DNA of 64,000 nt from Smittia aterrima (lineage: Eukaryota > Arthropoda > Insecta > Diptera > Chironomidae): NCBI GenBank assembly GCA_033063855.1, contig CP093830.1, forward strand, positions 5,952,854 through 6,016,853. The letters run 5' to 3'. Positions 36,589 to 47,784 of this stretch are shown here, piece after piece. The notes below the pieces were generated by a model that was given only the letters and a program-made list of their open reading frames with translations, was not told the DNA's origin and ran no database searches. Made by a program: the position numbers and the translations under genes. Numbering within the stretch: the stretch's first letter is position 1; the number at the start of each line of letters is the position of its first letter.

Positions 36589-38737
36589 TTGCGATTTTTA
36601 ATTTACCACGCTCGATTCATCTTGATTAGTTATTTCGCTAGTTTCTCAGTAAATTAAAGCGAATAGCTTAAAATGTCATTTCCTTATAGATGCGAAGATA
36701 ATTGCAAGATAATGTCCTCGTCGAATAAATCTTGTTTATCGGAGATTTTCTGTTTAAATGCTAATTAAACAAGTAACAAATGTTGAACGATGCCATCTCT
36801 CTCAGACTTCGCGTAGGAAAGACCTTTCGCATGAAATATTCTCCGAATTAATTAGACATGATTTGGCTTCTCTAATTTCTGTGCCTTCTCAAGCATTCGA
36901 CTGTCAGAAGTCTCTTTCACTCCCATCGCGAATTGCATACGGGATTTCTACTTAATTACGTTAATCGCTTCGATGTCAAAACACATGTGACTTCAATGTG
37001 AGTGTGTTTGCATTTCGTTTAGTCGAAATGTTGTTTTAGCGCACTCTGAACAGCATCGCGACATTGCAATTATAAAAATAAAATCTTAAATTGAATGTGA
37101 CAAGCTCGCCAGGATGATAATTTGTATTCTTCGTCTTGAAGGTTTGAGCTTTTTCTTTCGGTGGCAGAGGCAGCGAGACAGATTGAGGAACGTTTCGAGA
37201 GGCAGTCGAACGGAAAACGCGGCAGTTAAAAAATGAGTCAATTAGCGCAAATTAATAGAGTGAGTTTTATTTTCATTAGTCAAAGTGAATGTCGCGGATT
37301 ATTTAACTTTCATTTGCGAGGATGAATTTCAAAAATGAAAATCTTAAGACATCAAAGTAAGTTCACGAATCAATGTTCAAAGTGATGATCAACAAAGTCA
37401 ATCGAATTCTTAATTGATTCTTCACAAAGCGGTCTTACAAGCGAAAGCTGCAGACGCGCTAAATCGACTATGGAAAGAAGATTTCTATCAAAGAAGAAAG
37501 ACCGATCTGAGCTCACTGGATTAATTAATTTAAAATCAATTAATTTTTCAATAACGTTCGTTGTTGATTAAATTGAAAGATCTGATCTACCTTACAATGA
37601 ACCGAAACTACGTTGAATCGTTATACGCTCGATTATCGTTCGATACCGTTACTCAACAATCTCGAAGATGAATCAGTTTGTTGCGAAATGTTTTGTATCA
37701 TTGCGTCTTAAAGTTGATTCGCTGGAATTGCTGGTGCAATAATTTTAAATATTCAAAAGGAAAAATGTGAGACTTGGACAAGGGATGATCAAAAGAAATG
37801 CCGACAAAGTGCAAAGCGCGAAGTGCCTGTGTGGCAAGCTCCATTCATCGTAATGATCCATAAAATTCACATTTTTCCTAACGAAGATTCAAGCAAGGCA
37901 ATGATTTTCGGTTTCTCATTTAACAATCGAGTCATTCTATCGAACAAAGGATTAATTAAAACATCAGAGAAGAAGGATGATGCCGTTGTTGTATTCGACT
38001 AGGGAAAATCACAACGAGACAGAAGAAGAATCTTGCTGCTTGTCCGTGAAATTTCCGAATAGAATCCTATTATGTGCTCTGATGATCTGCTCGAAATGAC
38101 TTTGCAGAAAGCGAAGATAGAAACTCCTCAAATTAATCAAAATCTAGAAAGAAAATCACGAAACTAAATTAAGCCATAAATCCACAACCAAAGCGAATCG
38201 AAGTCCTGGAAAGCGGTTTTCTCTCTCTCACTCTCGGGAAGAGAAATCTTAATGACGTTTAAATCATTATCAGCTTTCGATATGGTTTGATCGTCTGCCA
38301 TGTGTGGTCGAATCGTCCCGAGTCAAAATCTCAGCGAAAACAAAATGATTCGACGAGGTTTGCCTTGTGTCAGGATTAACTTTATTGCATTTGACGGTTG
38401 AATTGGTCAAAGAGAAGTTAAAGAGCGAATCGTGAGGTTGAACCGCGAAATTCTTTCAATGAAAGGTTGAGTCGCGAAAAAATTGAAATGTCTCAACGCA
38501 AATAGCGAAATATTCATCAAATCAAAATTTTCGCTTTGAACAATTAATTTTCATATTTTTCACCTCAAGCGTTTTAATGAAGCATCTTGTTTCTCAATGG
38601 ATCGTGTTTGCATCTGCTCCAGATTTAATCAATTTGAGTCAAACCATTAAAATTAAATGATGGCAAAGCCAGAAGTCAATTTAAACCTCATTTATCATTC
38701 GTGAGGTTCACTTTAACTTTCTCATCTCAATGCTTCG

Positions 38738-38933
38738 AATTAATGTTCTTCACACTTAATTTGAGTGTATTTAACATCAGTTCGCTTCTGCTGAGCTATG
38801 AATAGCGTTGATGTGACACTCACAATGCATGAGACAGACGAGAATGAGTTTCAAGGAGGAAAGTTGTATGCGCCCTAATTGCTGATTCGATGCGGTTAAT
38901 GAATTTTCAATTGATTGGCAAAAAGTCTGCTTC
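38738..38933 (+). promoter_or_regulatory. Duplicated conserved noncoding element 2, lb-A copy
   Basis: These 196 bp equal the reverse complement of 59739-59934 with one mismatch (a C/T near position 38868). They lie about 0.5 kb downstream of the lb-A stop codon. The element contains ATTA/TAAT homeodomain-type cores and no ORF of note. A second, shorter match continues nearby (about 38660-38700 with 59998-60030). Confidence 0.7.
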
Positions 38934-39286
38934 ACTCGATGACGATTGAAGACCTGAAATAATTAGAGATGTTTGATGTGGGAATTGACATTTGCTTTAA
39001 ATGGGAAAGAGCATTGAGTTGTCTCGTTGATATTCACAAATGGCTGAGAGTTTCGCGTCATTGACAATCATCGAATCGCATTGGTCGAGTTGCATGAGCA
39101 TCATTATCGCTTGTATGATTGTGGCCAACTTTCAAGGGCGTGAACATAAAATTGCAAACGTGTTAGAGTTGCATTAAAAAGCTCTCTCATAAAGCTCCGC
39201 AAAAGCTTTCACTTCAGACTAATGCCGACGGTTAAACTGCAAAAAACAAGTGAAAACTCAAAATATTTCGTTTAACATTTTCTCGA

Positions 39287-39292
39287 TTTATT
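39287..39292 (-). terminator. Likely poly(A) signal of lb-A
   Basis: AATAAA on the minus strand, about 135 nt past the lb-A stop codon. Confidence 0.45.
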
Positions 39293-39426
39293 TACAAATA
39301 TTTTCATGAGAAACTATTTAGATTGCAAAAGTTGCTGGGCCAAATCAAGCAATAAATAAAAACTTTCAGTCTTCGAAACAGAAGTGAACAGAAATCAATT
39401 TAATTCTTTTCTCGTTACTGCGGGCT

Positions 39427-42400
39427 CTAACAGTCATCATCGTCTTGCATCGAAATCGTTTTCTTCTTTAGTAGATTCATATCAGTGATGTTCTCCAAGA
39501 AGCCTTTCTGACCTGTTAATGCCTTCACACTCTCAACATCTTTCTTTAATTCTTCGATATCACGTTTCATCTTTGCTCGACGATTCTGGAACCAAGTAAT
39601 CACCTGTTGGCGAAATAAAAGGGAATGGAATTAGTAAAAAAGTCCATTAGAGCCATTAATCCTTTTTGGGGAAGGGACGAGAGTCTTCATAATTATAGTT
39701 TCGGTCAAGGATGAGAGACAAAAGGTGTCAGAGTTCGGGTGAGATTGTGTGAACGATTTCATAATTATTATGTTGCGATAATTACATTAAATGAATCAAA
39801 AATTTCGGGATTTCGATTGGCAGCGTACGAACATTCAATAGTCTCGTTTCGACTTCGCTCTCCTGTTCTGAAACCAAGTAATAACCTGCCGTTTGGGAGA
39901 AGGAAGAAAAATAAAGAAAGGAATAGAATCAAAAATGTTTTTTTCTCTTAGTCAATCGAGACTGTTGAATCTTCATTGTGCGCTTGGTTGATGGCAAAGA
40001 ATTCGAGATGCGATTGACTTACCTGAGCATTGGAGAGGCCTAAGGAACCCGCAATCTCATCGCGATCCGCAGGCGACAAATACTTTTGATAGAGAAATCT
40101 CTTCTCGAGCTCGAAGATTTGGTGATTAGTGAACGCTGTTCTCGATTTTCGCTTCTTCTTTGGTTGTGGCCGCGTCGAAAATAAATTTAAATGCGAATTT
40201 TCTGCAAAGAAATCGAAAAAGTTAAAAAGTCGTTCCATGAACTCTCGATAAAGCGAAATCGGAGAGAAGATCGCAATAAAAAAATCTTTATCCCGGTAGC
40301 GCCGGTTTATGCCTTCTCAATCAGGTTGAACAACGAGCGCGAGATCATAAAATTGAAATTTTTTCGTTGCTTTTTTTTTCACTTCGGCTTCGTTTGATAC
40401 CAACAGCGAGCTCATCTCGTTTCCCAATTTGAAAAGAAATAAATTTATAACATTTTCATAATCTATTTGATGTGATGATTAGACATAAAATATGATTTGA
40501 ATAATTCCGCTTTGAACATTCACGCTTTTTAATCGTTTAGAGATCGCGCTCTGCCTTAGATCTGATGAGAAACTTAATCAGTTTCTCATTTGCCGGCTCT
40601 TCCTCTTTGTTTGTGAGCATCATCTGACTTCCAATTAAGTTTTGAAGCCTTTGAAATTAAAGTTCAAGAAGAGTTCTTAGAAGAAAAAAAACCTGCTCGC
40701 AAAGTTAGAATTAAATTGAAATCGTCGCCAACAAAACGCGACACGTCAATTCTCGAAATTAATGGTTCGGGACTAAGTAAAAGTCTGACATTTTATGACC
40801 ACACAGTCGACAATGCGTTACTCAACATCATTTCCTGTTTCCAACATTTAATTCTCGCTACTTTCTCACTCTCCCCATCTTTGTTTTCACCTACTTACAC
40901 ATTCATGCCATGAACGGCTGCCAACGAAATAAAAAAATGGAATTCTTTCTTATTTATTTTCTTAATCTAAAGTGACATTCGTTTCTTCGTCTCTTCTCTC
41001 CCCCTTTTTATTTTGTTATTATTAAATGTTTAATCGGCCAATCAAGAGCTGTTGGTTTTAGTCGTTCGCTTTGAATGCAATGCAACTGCGAAAGAAGTTT
41101 CATCAATCTCTCGCTGCAATGTGTGTTTCTATTTATTCATAATTAATTCTTTTGACGCACTGTAAACGAGCGTAACACGAATCCAAAGTTGGTTGGGAAT
41201 ATTTTCCAGATTTTATTCAACCTTTCAATAATATCAGAACATGCGACAGTTGATGGAACTCACGCAAGCTCGTTTGAGCTCAACTTTCAAACTTTGTTGG
41301 TTACTTGGCGTGTTTCTCTCCTCGTTCACTTCAATTCCAATCAAATATTGACATGCAATTAAACCGAAGTTGCTTAACATTATGTAATTATACGAGTCGA
41401 GTTAGCCATGAGCACGATGGTCAAACTTGTCGATTAGAATCGATTAAAGATCAGTAGCGATCGCTCTCAATTAATTTCCAGTGCAAGCTGAGCTTAACTT
41501 TATTTACCGAGTGTGAACATAAATTTGATGACTCTCTGCTTCCTTTGAGTAGTAAAATGTTTTTAATGTGTTTCTCGGTCTCAGGTGTAAAAATCCAATG
41601 AAATTAAATGAGCAGCGCGATTAGGGCGGCAGATTGCATCGTTTTATATTTTTCTATTTTCCATTTAAAGGTTTGATCGCTTTTAGGAAAAATTCACCGT
41701 AAATAATCGAAACGACTTCGGTTTCTCGATGAACAGGAAATTCCAGAATCCTCAAAACACTTCGATCTCTTCTTTCAATTTCCAAAACTCGAAAGAGAAA
41801 TTGGACTTTAAGAAATCAAATTAGTGTCCATCAAAAAACAGTTGAGTCGTGAATTATTTAGTTGGAAAGAATAATTGAACAAAGCTCTAATTACGAGATC
41901 GCATGTGCGTTAAATGGTTGAGCTTATTTTATTGTTTACCGCCTCGTGGGCAAACTCATTCTCGTTGCATAATTACAGCAAACATCAAATAAATTAATTA
42001 ATGTTGCAAGCTTTATTTTTTGGTTCTCGTTTCTCGACACTAACAGCGACTAATAAATCAAATCAAAAGCCCATAAAATTCAATTTGAGTGATTTTTATT
42101 AGCCACAGTTCGACCATTGTGTGCTGAACACTATTTTGTGTATAGATCGATAACAAAGCAACAGAAATCATTAAGAAGCTCAACATTGTATCGACATAAG
42201 CCATTGAATTTTTCGGGGCGAATGATTCATGCGAAAGAAGTTATGAGTTATCGGCATCGGAACCTCACATCATCCCAAAAAAAGGCAACGAGATCAAGAA
42301 GAAAGAAGCAATCTTTCACAGTAATTATTACTTCTGTTCGCCGTTGATGCTTCAAAAGAGATCTTCAAGCCGCTCAACAATTTTCTTATTAGTCATCTCT

Positions 42401-45392
42401 CGTTTTGTTCGCTCCTTTTATGTTCTTACTGTCGGACGCAAAGCGATGCTGAGCTTCTTTCCAACTGGGTGAGCATCATAACGAAGCCGATTGTAATTTT
42501 GTGGAGCGAGGTGTCGAAGCAAATTATCGTTATTGATATGCGCGCATATCGTCAAATGACAGGCTTTTGTGCGTCCGCTGCGAAACGACTTCACGAATCG
42601 CCGAAAAGTCTAATTTCAAAGGAAAATCTTCCGACAATGGAAGACAATAAAGGCTTACGGAAGAAAAAGAGCGCTTGCTGGAACACAATCAAAAGATCAG
42701 CAAACGCCGACAGCTTATTAAAAATTAAAGTTTTGACTAACGAGTGATTTAAAACTATCTAATTGGTCTCTCCTTCTTCGACTGCTTAAATTAACGAGAT
42801 TTCTTTTATTTTCTCGTTGCTTCGTTGGGGCATTCGAAGTGAAACAAATAGAAAACGATGCGATGAAGAGATAAGATTCAAAGCTAAGTCTCTCATTATG
42901 AAGGCGAAATTACAATTGACTTCTGTTTCATGAAAAAAAAAGAGTTTAATTGAATTTTGAATGGAAATTAATTGTGTCTTGTTACAAAATCTTTTTTTCT
43001 CTCTAATCGTCGCTTTAAAATCTTGATTCAATTAAGGAAACGTCGAGCTCCAAATTCAAGATCAAAATCATTAATCGCTTCGCGTTATTAAAGAATTTTC
43101 AATTATGATTCAAGTGTCGTTTCGTTTTGCATAAATTATCCGAAGCGTCGTCGCTTTTTCTTCAAAGAATTCGAACGAACAAACTTTCTTACACCAAATA
43201 TCTTTGATTAGGAATGTTGTTCTCCTTTGAGGCCCTCCCAAAGAGCCGACGAGAAAACAAGCAGCATCAGGTACACGACAACACAATCGATCGGATGCCG
43301 AGAGAAGTGATAGAGATATTAGTCGGCTTGGAATGTCTTTACGTGCGTTGAAAATATTTCTCCGTGAGTCTTATTATTTATGTTTTCGTTGTCGATCTCG
43401 ATTATGATTGATAAGTTTTGACACGCAATGACAAGATTAAGACAAAGTCAGGTAAGAGAGAGGAGGAGAAGATTGCAGACTTTAACGGCTTTGTGTGAGG
43501 CTTTGACGTCATTGATGAACTTGCCCTCATGTTTTCTGATCGAAAACAGAAGTTTCTTCTTCTTTAAGAAGTAACAAATAGGCTCACAAAGAGAGATATA
43601 TAAATACATTCTTAATTTCTTGTTATGGATGGGTCGGTTTCTTTTGAATGGTCTTCCAATTAGCTTGATATACCGACACCTTAAGGCCAAGAGCGGCACT
43701 CTTTGTTGTCTCACGATTCCTTTTACACTTCACATTCTTCACAACAACATCTCGGGAATCTCTTCTCTCTCGCGCTGAGATTGTGCTTTCTGACTTTGGA
43801 ATTTTCAGTGTAAAATTTCCTCTTCGCCTTTTTATGAGTCTCGAAGATTAATTTCTTCACTCCGCTAATAGCGATGAAGAATGCATTAGATGCAAATGAT
43901 GGAAACAAAAAGATTTGAAAAGTTTTTGTGTAAGGAGGACACCCACTTAGCAATTAGTCGACGACAATGTGTGACATTCCAGTAATTGAAATTCGATTTT
44001 TTTTTTCTGTGTTCAATGACAACTGCTTTGTCTTCTCCTCCTTCACTTCTGGCGTCAGCCACTCGACAAACAATTCAAGCAAATACAGAATGAAAGGAAT
44101 TGTTGTTCGCATTCTTCTCATTGAGCACCGAAAATAATTGAAAAACGAAAGGAGGAAAAGTTAAAAATGTGAAAGAGCTTGACTTATGAGTCCATAAGTT
44201 CTCCAACTGACTTTATCGTCGCGGTAATGCAATCTCGAATGAATATTTAATTAAAACATGTAGGCAGTGAATGGCCATTAATGAATAATTTACAGCTTTA
44301 TGAATATCATTAAGAATGCTAAATAGCTCCGAGAGTGAAAAATAAAATTACGGAAAAGGCGGTCAAACTTGCGTCGACCAGTCCTGAGGTAATTTCAGTT
44401 ATGATTTATCGGAAAACTTCTGAATAAACAGCTCGATTTTAAAGTGAAGTTAATTTAATTTGAGATCAAGTTTATGGATATCGGTGAGATCGAAAATTGA
44501 TAATTGCAAGGCAATAAAAAGCTCGAGAGGAATTTTACGGCGTCAACGGAGTTTTATGAGATTATGCAAAACAGATTTCTCTCTTGATCCCATGCGTGAA
44601 GTGATTTTTTTATAATCAATTGCGACCTTTCATGTTTGCCGAATTTTTTTTATATTATTTTATTCCTTTTTACGACTTACCTCCATCGTTTTGCTGTTCG
44701 TCGAAGTTTTTATTTGAGAGTTGAAAGAGTGCATCGAGCGGTGTCCCGTTTGGTGATTTATTATTGTTATTTGACTGTTGTTTCTGCTTTTGCTGTTGAG
44801 CTTGTGAGCGACCTGAGTTCTCAGAAGATCTTCCGATGTCTGGTGAACAGCAATCGCTTGCTACTGAACTCGATCGATCTGATCCACTCTCCGAAGGAAT
44901 TATCTCCAAGTTCATGTGACGAAGTAATTGAGCTTGAGCTCGGAAATGTTCCTGCAACTGTTGATGATAATCCATGGCGAGTCGTTGTTCATAATGAAGC
45001 AAGGCAGGAGGCAGAAGTGGTCTGATCGAGATCGGATGTTGTAGATGGTCCCAAGGCCGAACAATCCTCGATTGATGATGTAAACTATTGGCGAGACTGT
45101 TGATTGTGTCGCGAGGGTTTGAACTCTTTGCCGTGTCGCGGCCTAAGATGTCAGCAATGCTAAAGCTCTTCACACCTTCGATTGTTGACTTTGTGGAACT
45201 GTTCGTTCGACTAGTATCACTGTGATTATTGTTATCCTCACTGTCGATCATCTTCAGTCGCTTCAGCGGTTGGAAATAATCGTCACCAAGTTTAGTATTT
45301 TCACATTCTGACGGCGGAGGAGATGGCGATCCAACAGAAATTTCAGAACACACTGGACTCGAATCCCGACTCATAATTATTCTCGTTTGCAT
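39427..45392 (-). CDS. lb: Ladybird homeobox protein, copy A (355 aa)
   Basis: Exons 45392-44681, 40201-40023 and 39603-39427 give 356 codons including stop. The homeodomain is residues 254-313 and has the Lbx/ladybird signature: a KKKRKSRTAF start, FELEKRFLYQKYLSPADRD in helices 1-2, and VITWFQNRRAKMKRD in helix 3 with Thr47. Intron 2 splits it between homeodomain positions 44 and 45. Residues 77-83 (FSIADIL) form an eh1 motif, the Groucho-binding repression module. Low-complexity Ser/Asn/Gln stretches precede the homeodomain, and a Lys/Glu-rich tail with an acidic end follows. Ladybird factors specify muscle, heart and neural cell identities in insects (family knowledge). Intron 1 is 4.5 kb and intron 2 carries mini-exon 3a. 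Its N-terminus (MQTRII) matches lb-C, not lb-B. Confidence 0.95.
39835..39885 (-). CDS. Alternative ladybird mini-exon 3a in lb-A
   Basis: A pyrimidine-rich acceptor ending GGCAG precedes 16 codons in the phase left by exon 2, then TGA. The codons read VITWFQNRRAKSKRDY: homeodomain helix 3 with Ser instead of Met at position 56, and no C-terminal tail. No AATAAA or strong donor follows before exon 3, so use as a terminal exon is unproven. A stop-carrying (poison) cassette is also possible. The lb-B counterpart is at 57167-57278. Confidence 0.6.
   Translation of the reverse strand, partial: VITWFQNRRAKSKRDY
40202..44680 (-). other. Intron 1 of lb-A (4.5 kb)
   Basis: It runs from a GTAAGT donor to a TTTGCAG acceptor. 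It holds one patch shared with lb-B intron 1 (43545-43680). No nested gene was seen. Confidence 0.7.
43545..43680 (-). promoter_or_regulatory. Intronic element shared by lb-A and lb-B, lb-A copy
   Basis: The core at 43655-43680 reads, on the gene strand, as a 26-bp block identical to 52240-52265. It contains TCAAGCTAATTGG, a homeodomain-type site. Weaker matches continue on the gene-3' side for about 110 bp, including a GAAGAAACTTCTGTT block. It sits in the same intron of both paralogues, so an inherited enhancer is likely. Confidence 0.6.
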
Positions 45393-47784
45393 TTTTTATT
45401 TGCACAAATCCAAGTTTTTTTTTTCTTAAAAAATATTTAATTTCATGTTTTTCCACTTTAAATCAAATCACTTCTCTTTAGCATCTCTCAACCATCGACC
45501 TGTATGATATCGCACGAAAAAGAAGACTAAATCTCCTCTGAAACGAGAAGAATGTGTGAAGCACAAGCCAGAGCGAGAATCAAGCAACGCCTTCCCTACT
45601 TCTTACACAACTTACGACCAATCGCACGCGAGATGATAAAAGCTCTCTGACAGCTAAACATAATGTCGGCGAGCAGTAATTTTAATGAATAAACTGTCGT
45701 TGTATGCGCAATGCGGTCTCATGACTGGGATCGGTTGGTATTTGTTTTTAAATAATGACTTGGTCATCCAAAGCGCGCAAAAGAGAGAGAGACTACTTAA
45801 GGTTTTTTTATAACATTATTTTTCACTTCTACAATTAATTAATTTCGTTCGCTCCTTCTCCTTTCCCTGTTCGCGTTTTCCGTCATTTGTTTTATTGCTT
45901 TTACAAATTACCTGCCATGATATTCGTTTGTTTAATAATGTAATTATTCTCATAGTGGCTCCACTAATGTGATATTACTGGACAGTCCATTCGGGATTAA
46001 ATTATTGACTTTGTGATATGAGAATTAATTTTTAATGTGAAGCTTTTCGATCATTACGTTTCATTCTTTCTTTGAGAATCTTCTTCATCGGTGACATCAT
46101 TTACTAATTGAAACAACGTTTTTGTTCGTTTTCCGTTTTCAATTCCAATTCTCGCCTGCTTAAGCTGATCCGAACATTTCGCATTCATTTCAACAGCCAT
46201 AAACATGCAAACAATATCGACAGGAAAATGCCACAAACCATGATTAATTGGAAATTATTCGCGAGACAAAGTTGCAGAGTTGGAAGAAGAATCGAACGTA
46301 GTCGCTTCTTTGCTTTCGAGGTTTTTCAACTCTCGCACTGTGATCAGAAATTGCTCATCAAACAAATTACTAAATTGGCCGCATTATGTCTTCAAAAACA
46401 CATTCATCATGCTTTTGTGCGACAGTCGCAGCACGAAATATGCGAAATGGAAATTATACGTCTGCTTTGCGGCATTAGACATGAGCCAGCGACAAGCAAA
46501 CCGCGGTCATTGAATTGTTTTTTCTTTAAAATTCTTCCATTTCAACGACAACGAAAGCAAATTTCGAGTGTAATTGGAATCGAACATCTCTTGAGCAGAG
46601 TAAAGAGTTATCGAAGCAAAACAGTCTCGCTTCTCATGACATAAACAAAAAAGCAATAAAATTATTCACGCACTTACAATGTGTCGTTCTCGAAATGGCT
46701 TTGATAGTAGATGAGAAGTGAAGTAAACGCAGTCTAAGTAATAATGGCTGTTGACGCATTAACTCACATGAAACATGTTTTATGTGCTTGCTTGCTTGCC
46801 CCTATTTAAACAACAAATGAAGCGAGGTCATTAAAACATATGAGAACGTCTCAATTAATTTTCGGTTTTCTTTTCAACTTCGTAATTGATTTTCTTTTTT
46901 TGTGATTCGACGTTCATGCTTTAAAGCCACTTTTGGATGAAAATAATTTCATTTATTATGCTCGACGAATCTCAGAAAGCTTTAAACCCATTCGGAGTTG
47001 TGATCTCATCAAGATTTGCTTTTTGGGGAAGCAGAAGAAATTTTCCCCGAACAGGAACCAGCGGAATTAATTAATTAAAAACATGAGAAACGACATTACA
47101 AAACACAAGCAATAATGCTTTTAAGTTATTCACAGCCGTCATCGTACAAACGAACACAGACGAGAGAGTGTAATAAATTTAGTTGATGAAGAAAAAACAT
47201 AAAATCATCATCCGACAACATGAATTTGTATAAACGAAAGCTTTTTAGCGACACCCCACGATTGGTTAGACTCGAATGTGTGTGAAGTTGTTTTAAGGCG
47301 TCGACGTTTCGACTTCGCTTGTGCAAGAAGCTCTTTGATGTTCTTCTACAGAACGAATGAGCATTTAGTCTCGACGTTTGTGTTTGCTCGTACAGTTCGC
47401 TCAGTTACTGCTTGAGAGAGATATTTTTGCAGACTGAATTAAAGTCAACATCAATTAACATTAATCAATCAGTCAACAGATCGTTGGTGAACTAAAAATA
47501 TCAGAAGGAGATGATTAAGAGTTGAGATTTCAAGTAATTTGCATAAATTCGCGAGCAAATTTTGTGTTCCATTGACGTTGAGTGAAATAAAAGAGAATCA
47601 AAAATCAATTAACAATTAAAATTTATTTCAAAAAATAACACAATATTTTAAAAAAAAATTTAAACTTCAATTTCAATTAATTTCTGCGCAATTGTTTAAG
47701 CGACGGCAAAATGTGAAAACAGTGAATTCAATGAACAATATTGACGTGAAGAAAAAATATTGAAGTTTGTGAAAATAAAAACTA
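45393..47784. promoter_or_regulatory. Shared divergent upstream region of lb-A and lb-B (2.4 kb)
   Basis: The two start codons point away from each other across this region, so it must hold both promoters unless more 5' exons exist. The ORFs inside (such as plus strand 46108-46644) have no recognisable domain. I did not find mirror-image copies of one promoter at its two ends, so the centre of the inverted duplication has diverged or was rearranged. Confidence 0.5.

Larger units (their letters stand above)
30622..39426. other. Gene-free 3' flank of lb-A (8.8 kb)
   Basis: No convincing ORF, RNA gene or transposon was found. Two stretches have near-identical inverted copies beyond lb-B (31521-32045 and 38738-38933). 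The flank is therefore probably regulatory DNA of the ladybird locus. Small perfect hairpins occur at 34297-34317 and 36562-36588. Confidence 0.55.

Noticed and set aside
44636..45025. Long antisense ORFs opposite exon 1 of all three ladybird genes (44636-45025, 48152-48463, 61430-61798) with similar peptides
   Set aside because: They are similar only because the sense exons are nearly identical; the sense strand has the eh1 motif and spliced homeodomain. They are shadows.
46108..46644. 178-codon ORF between lb-A and lb-B
   Set aside because: No recognisable domain, odd Cys/His/Arg-rich composition and no splice or start context; more likely chance within the promoter region.
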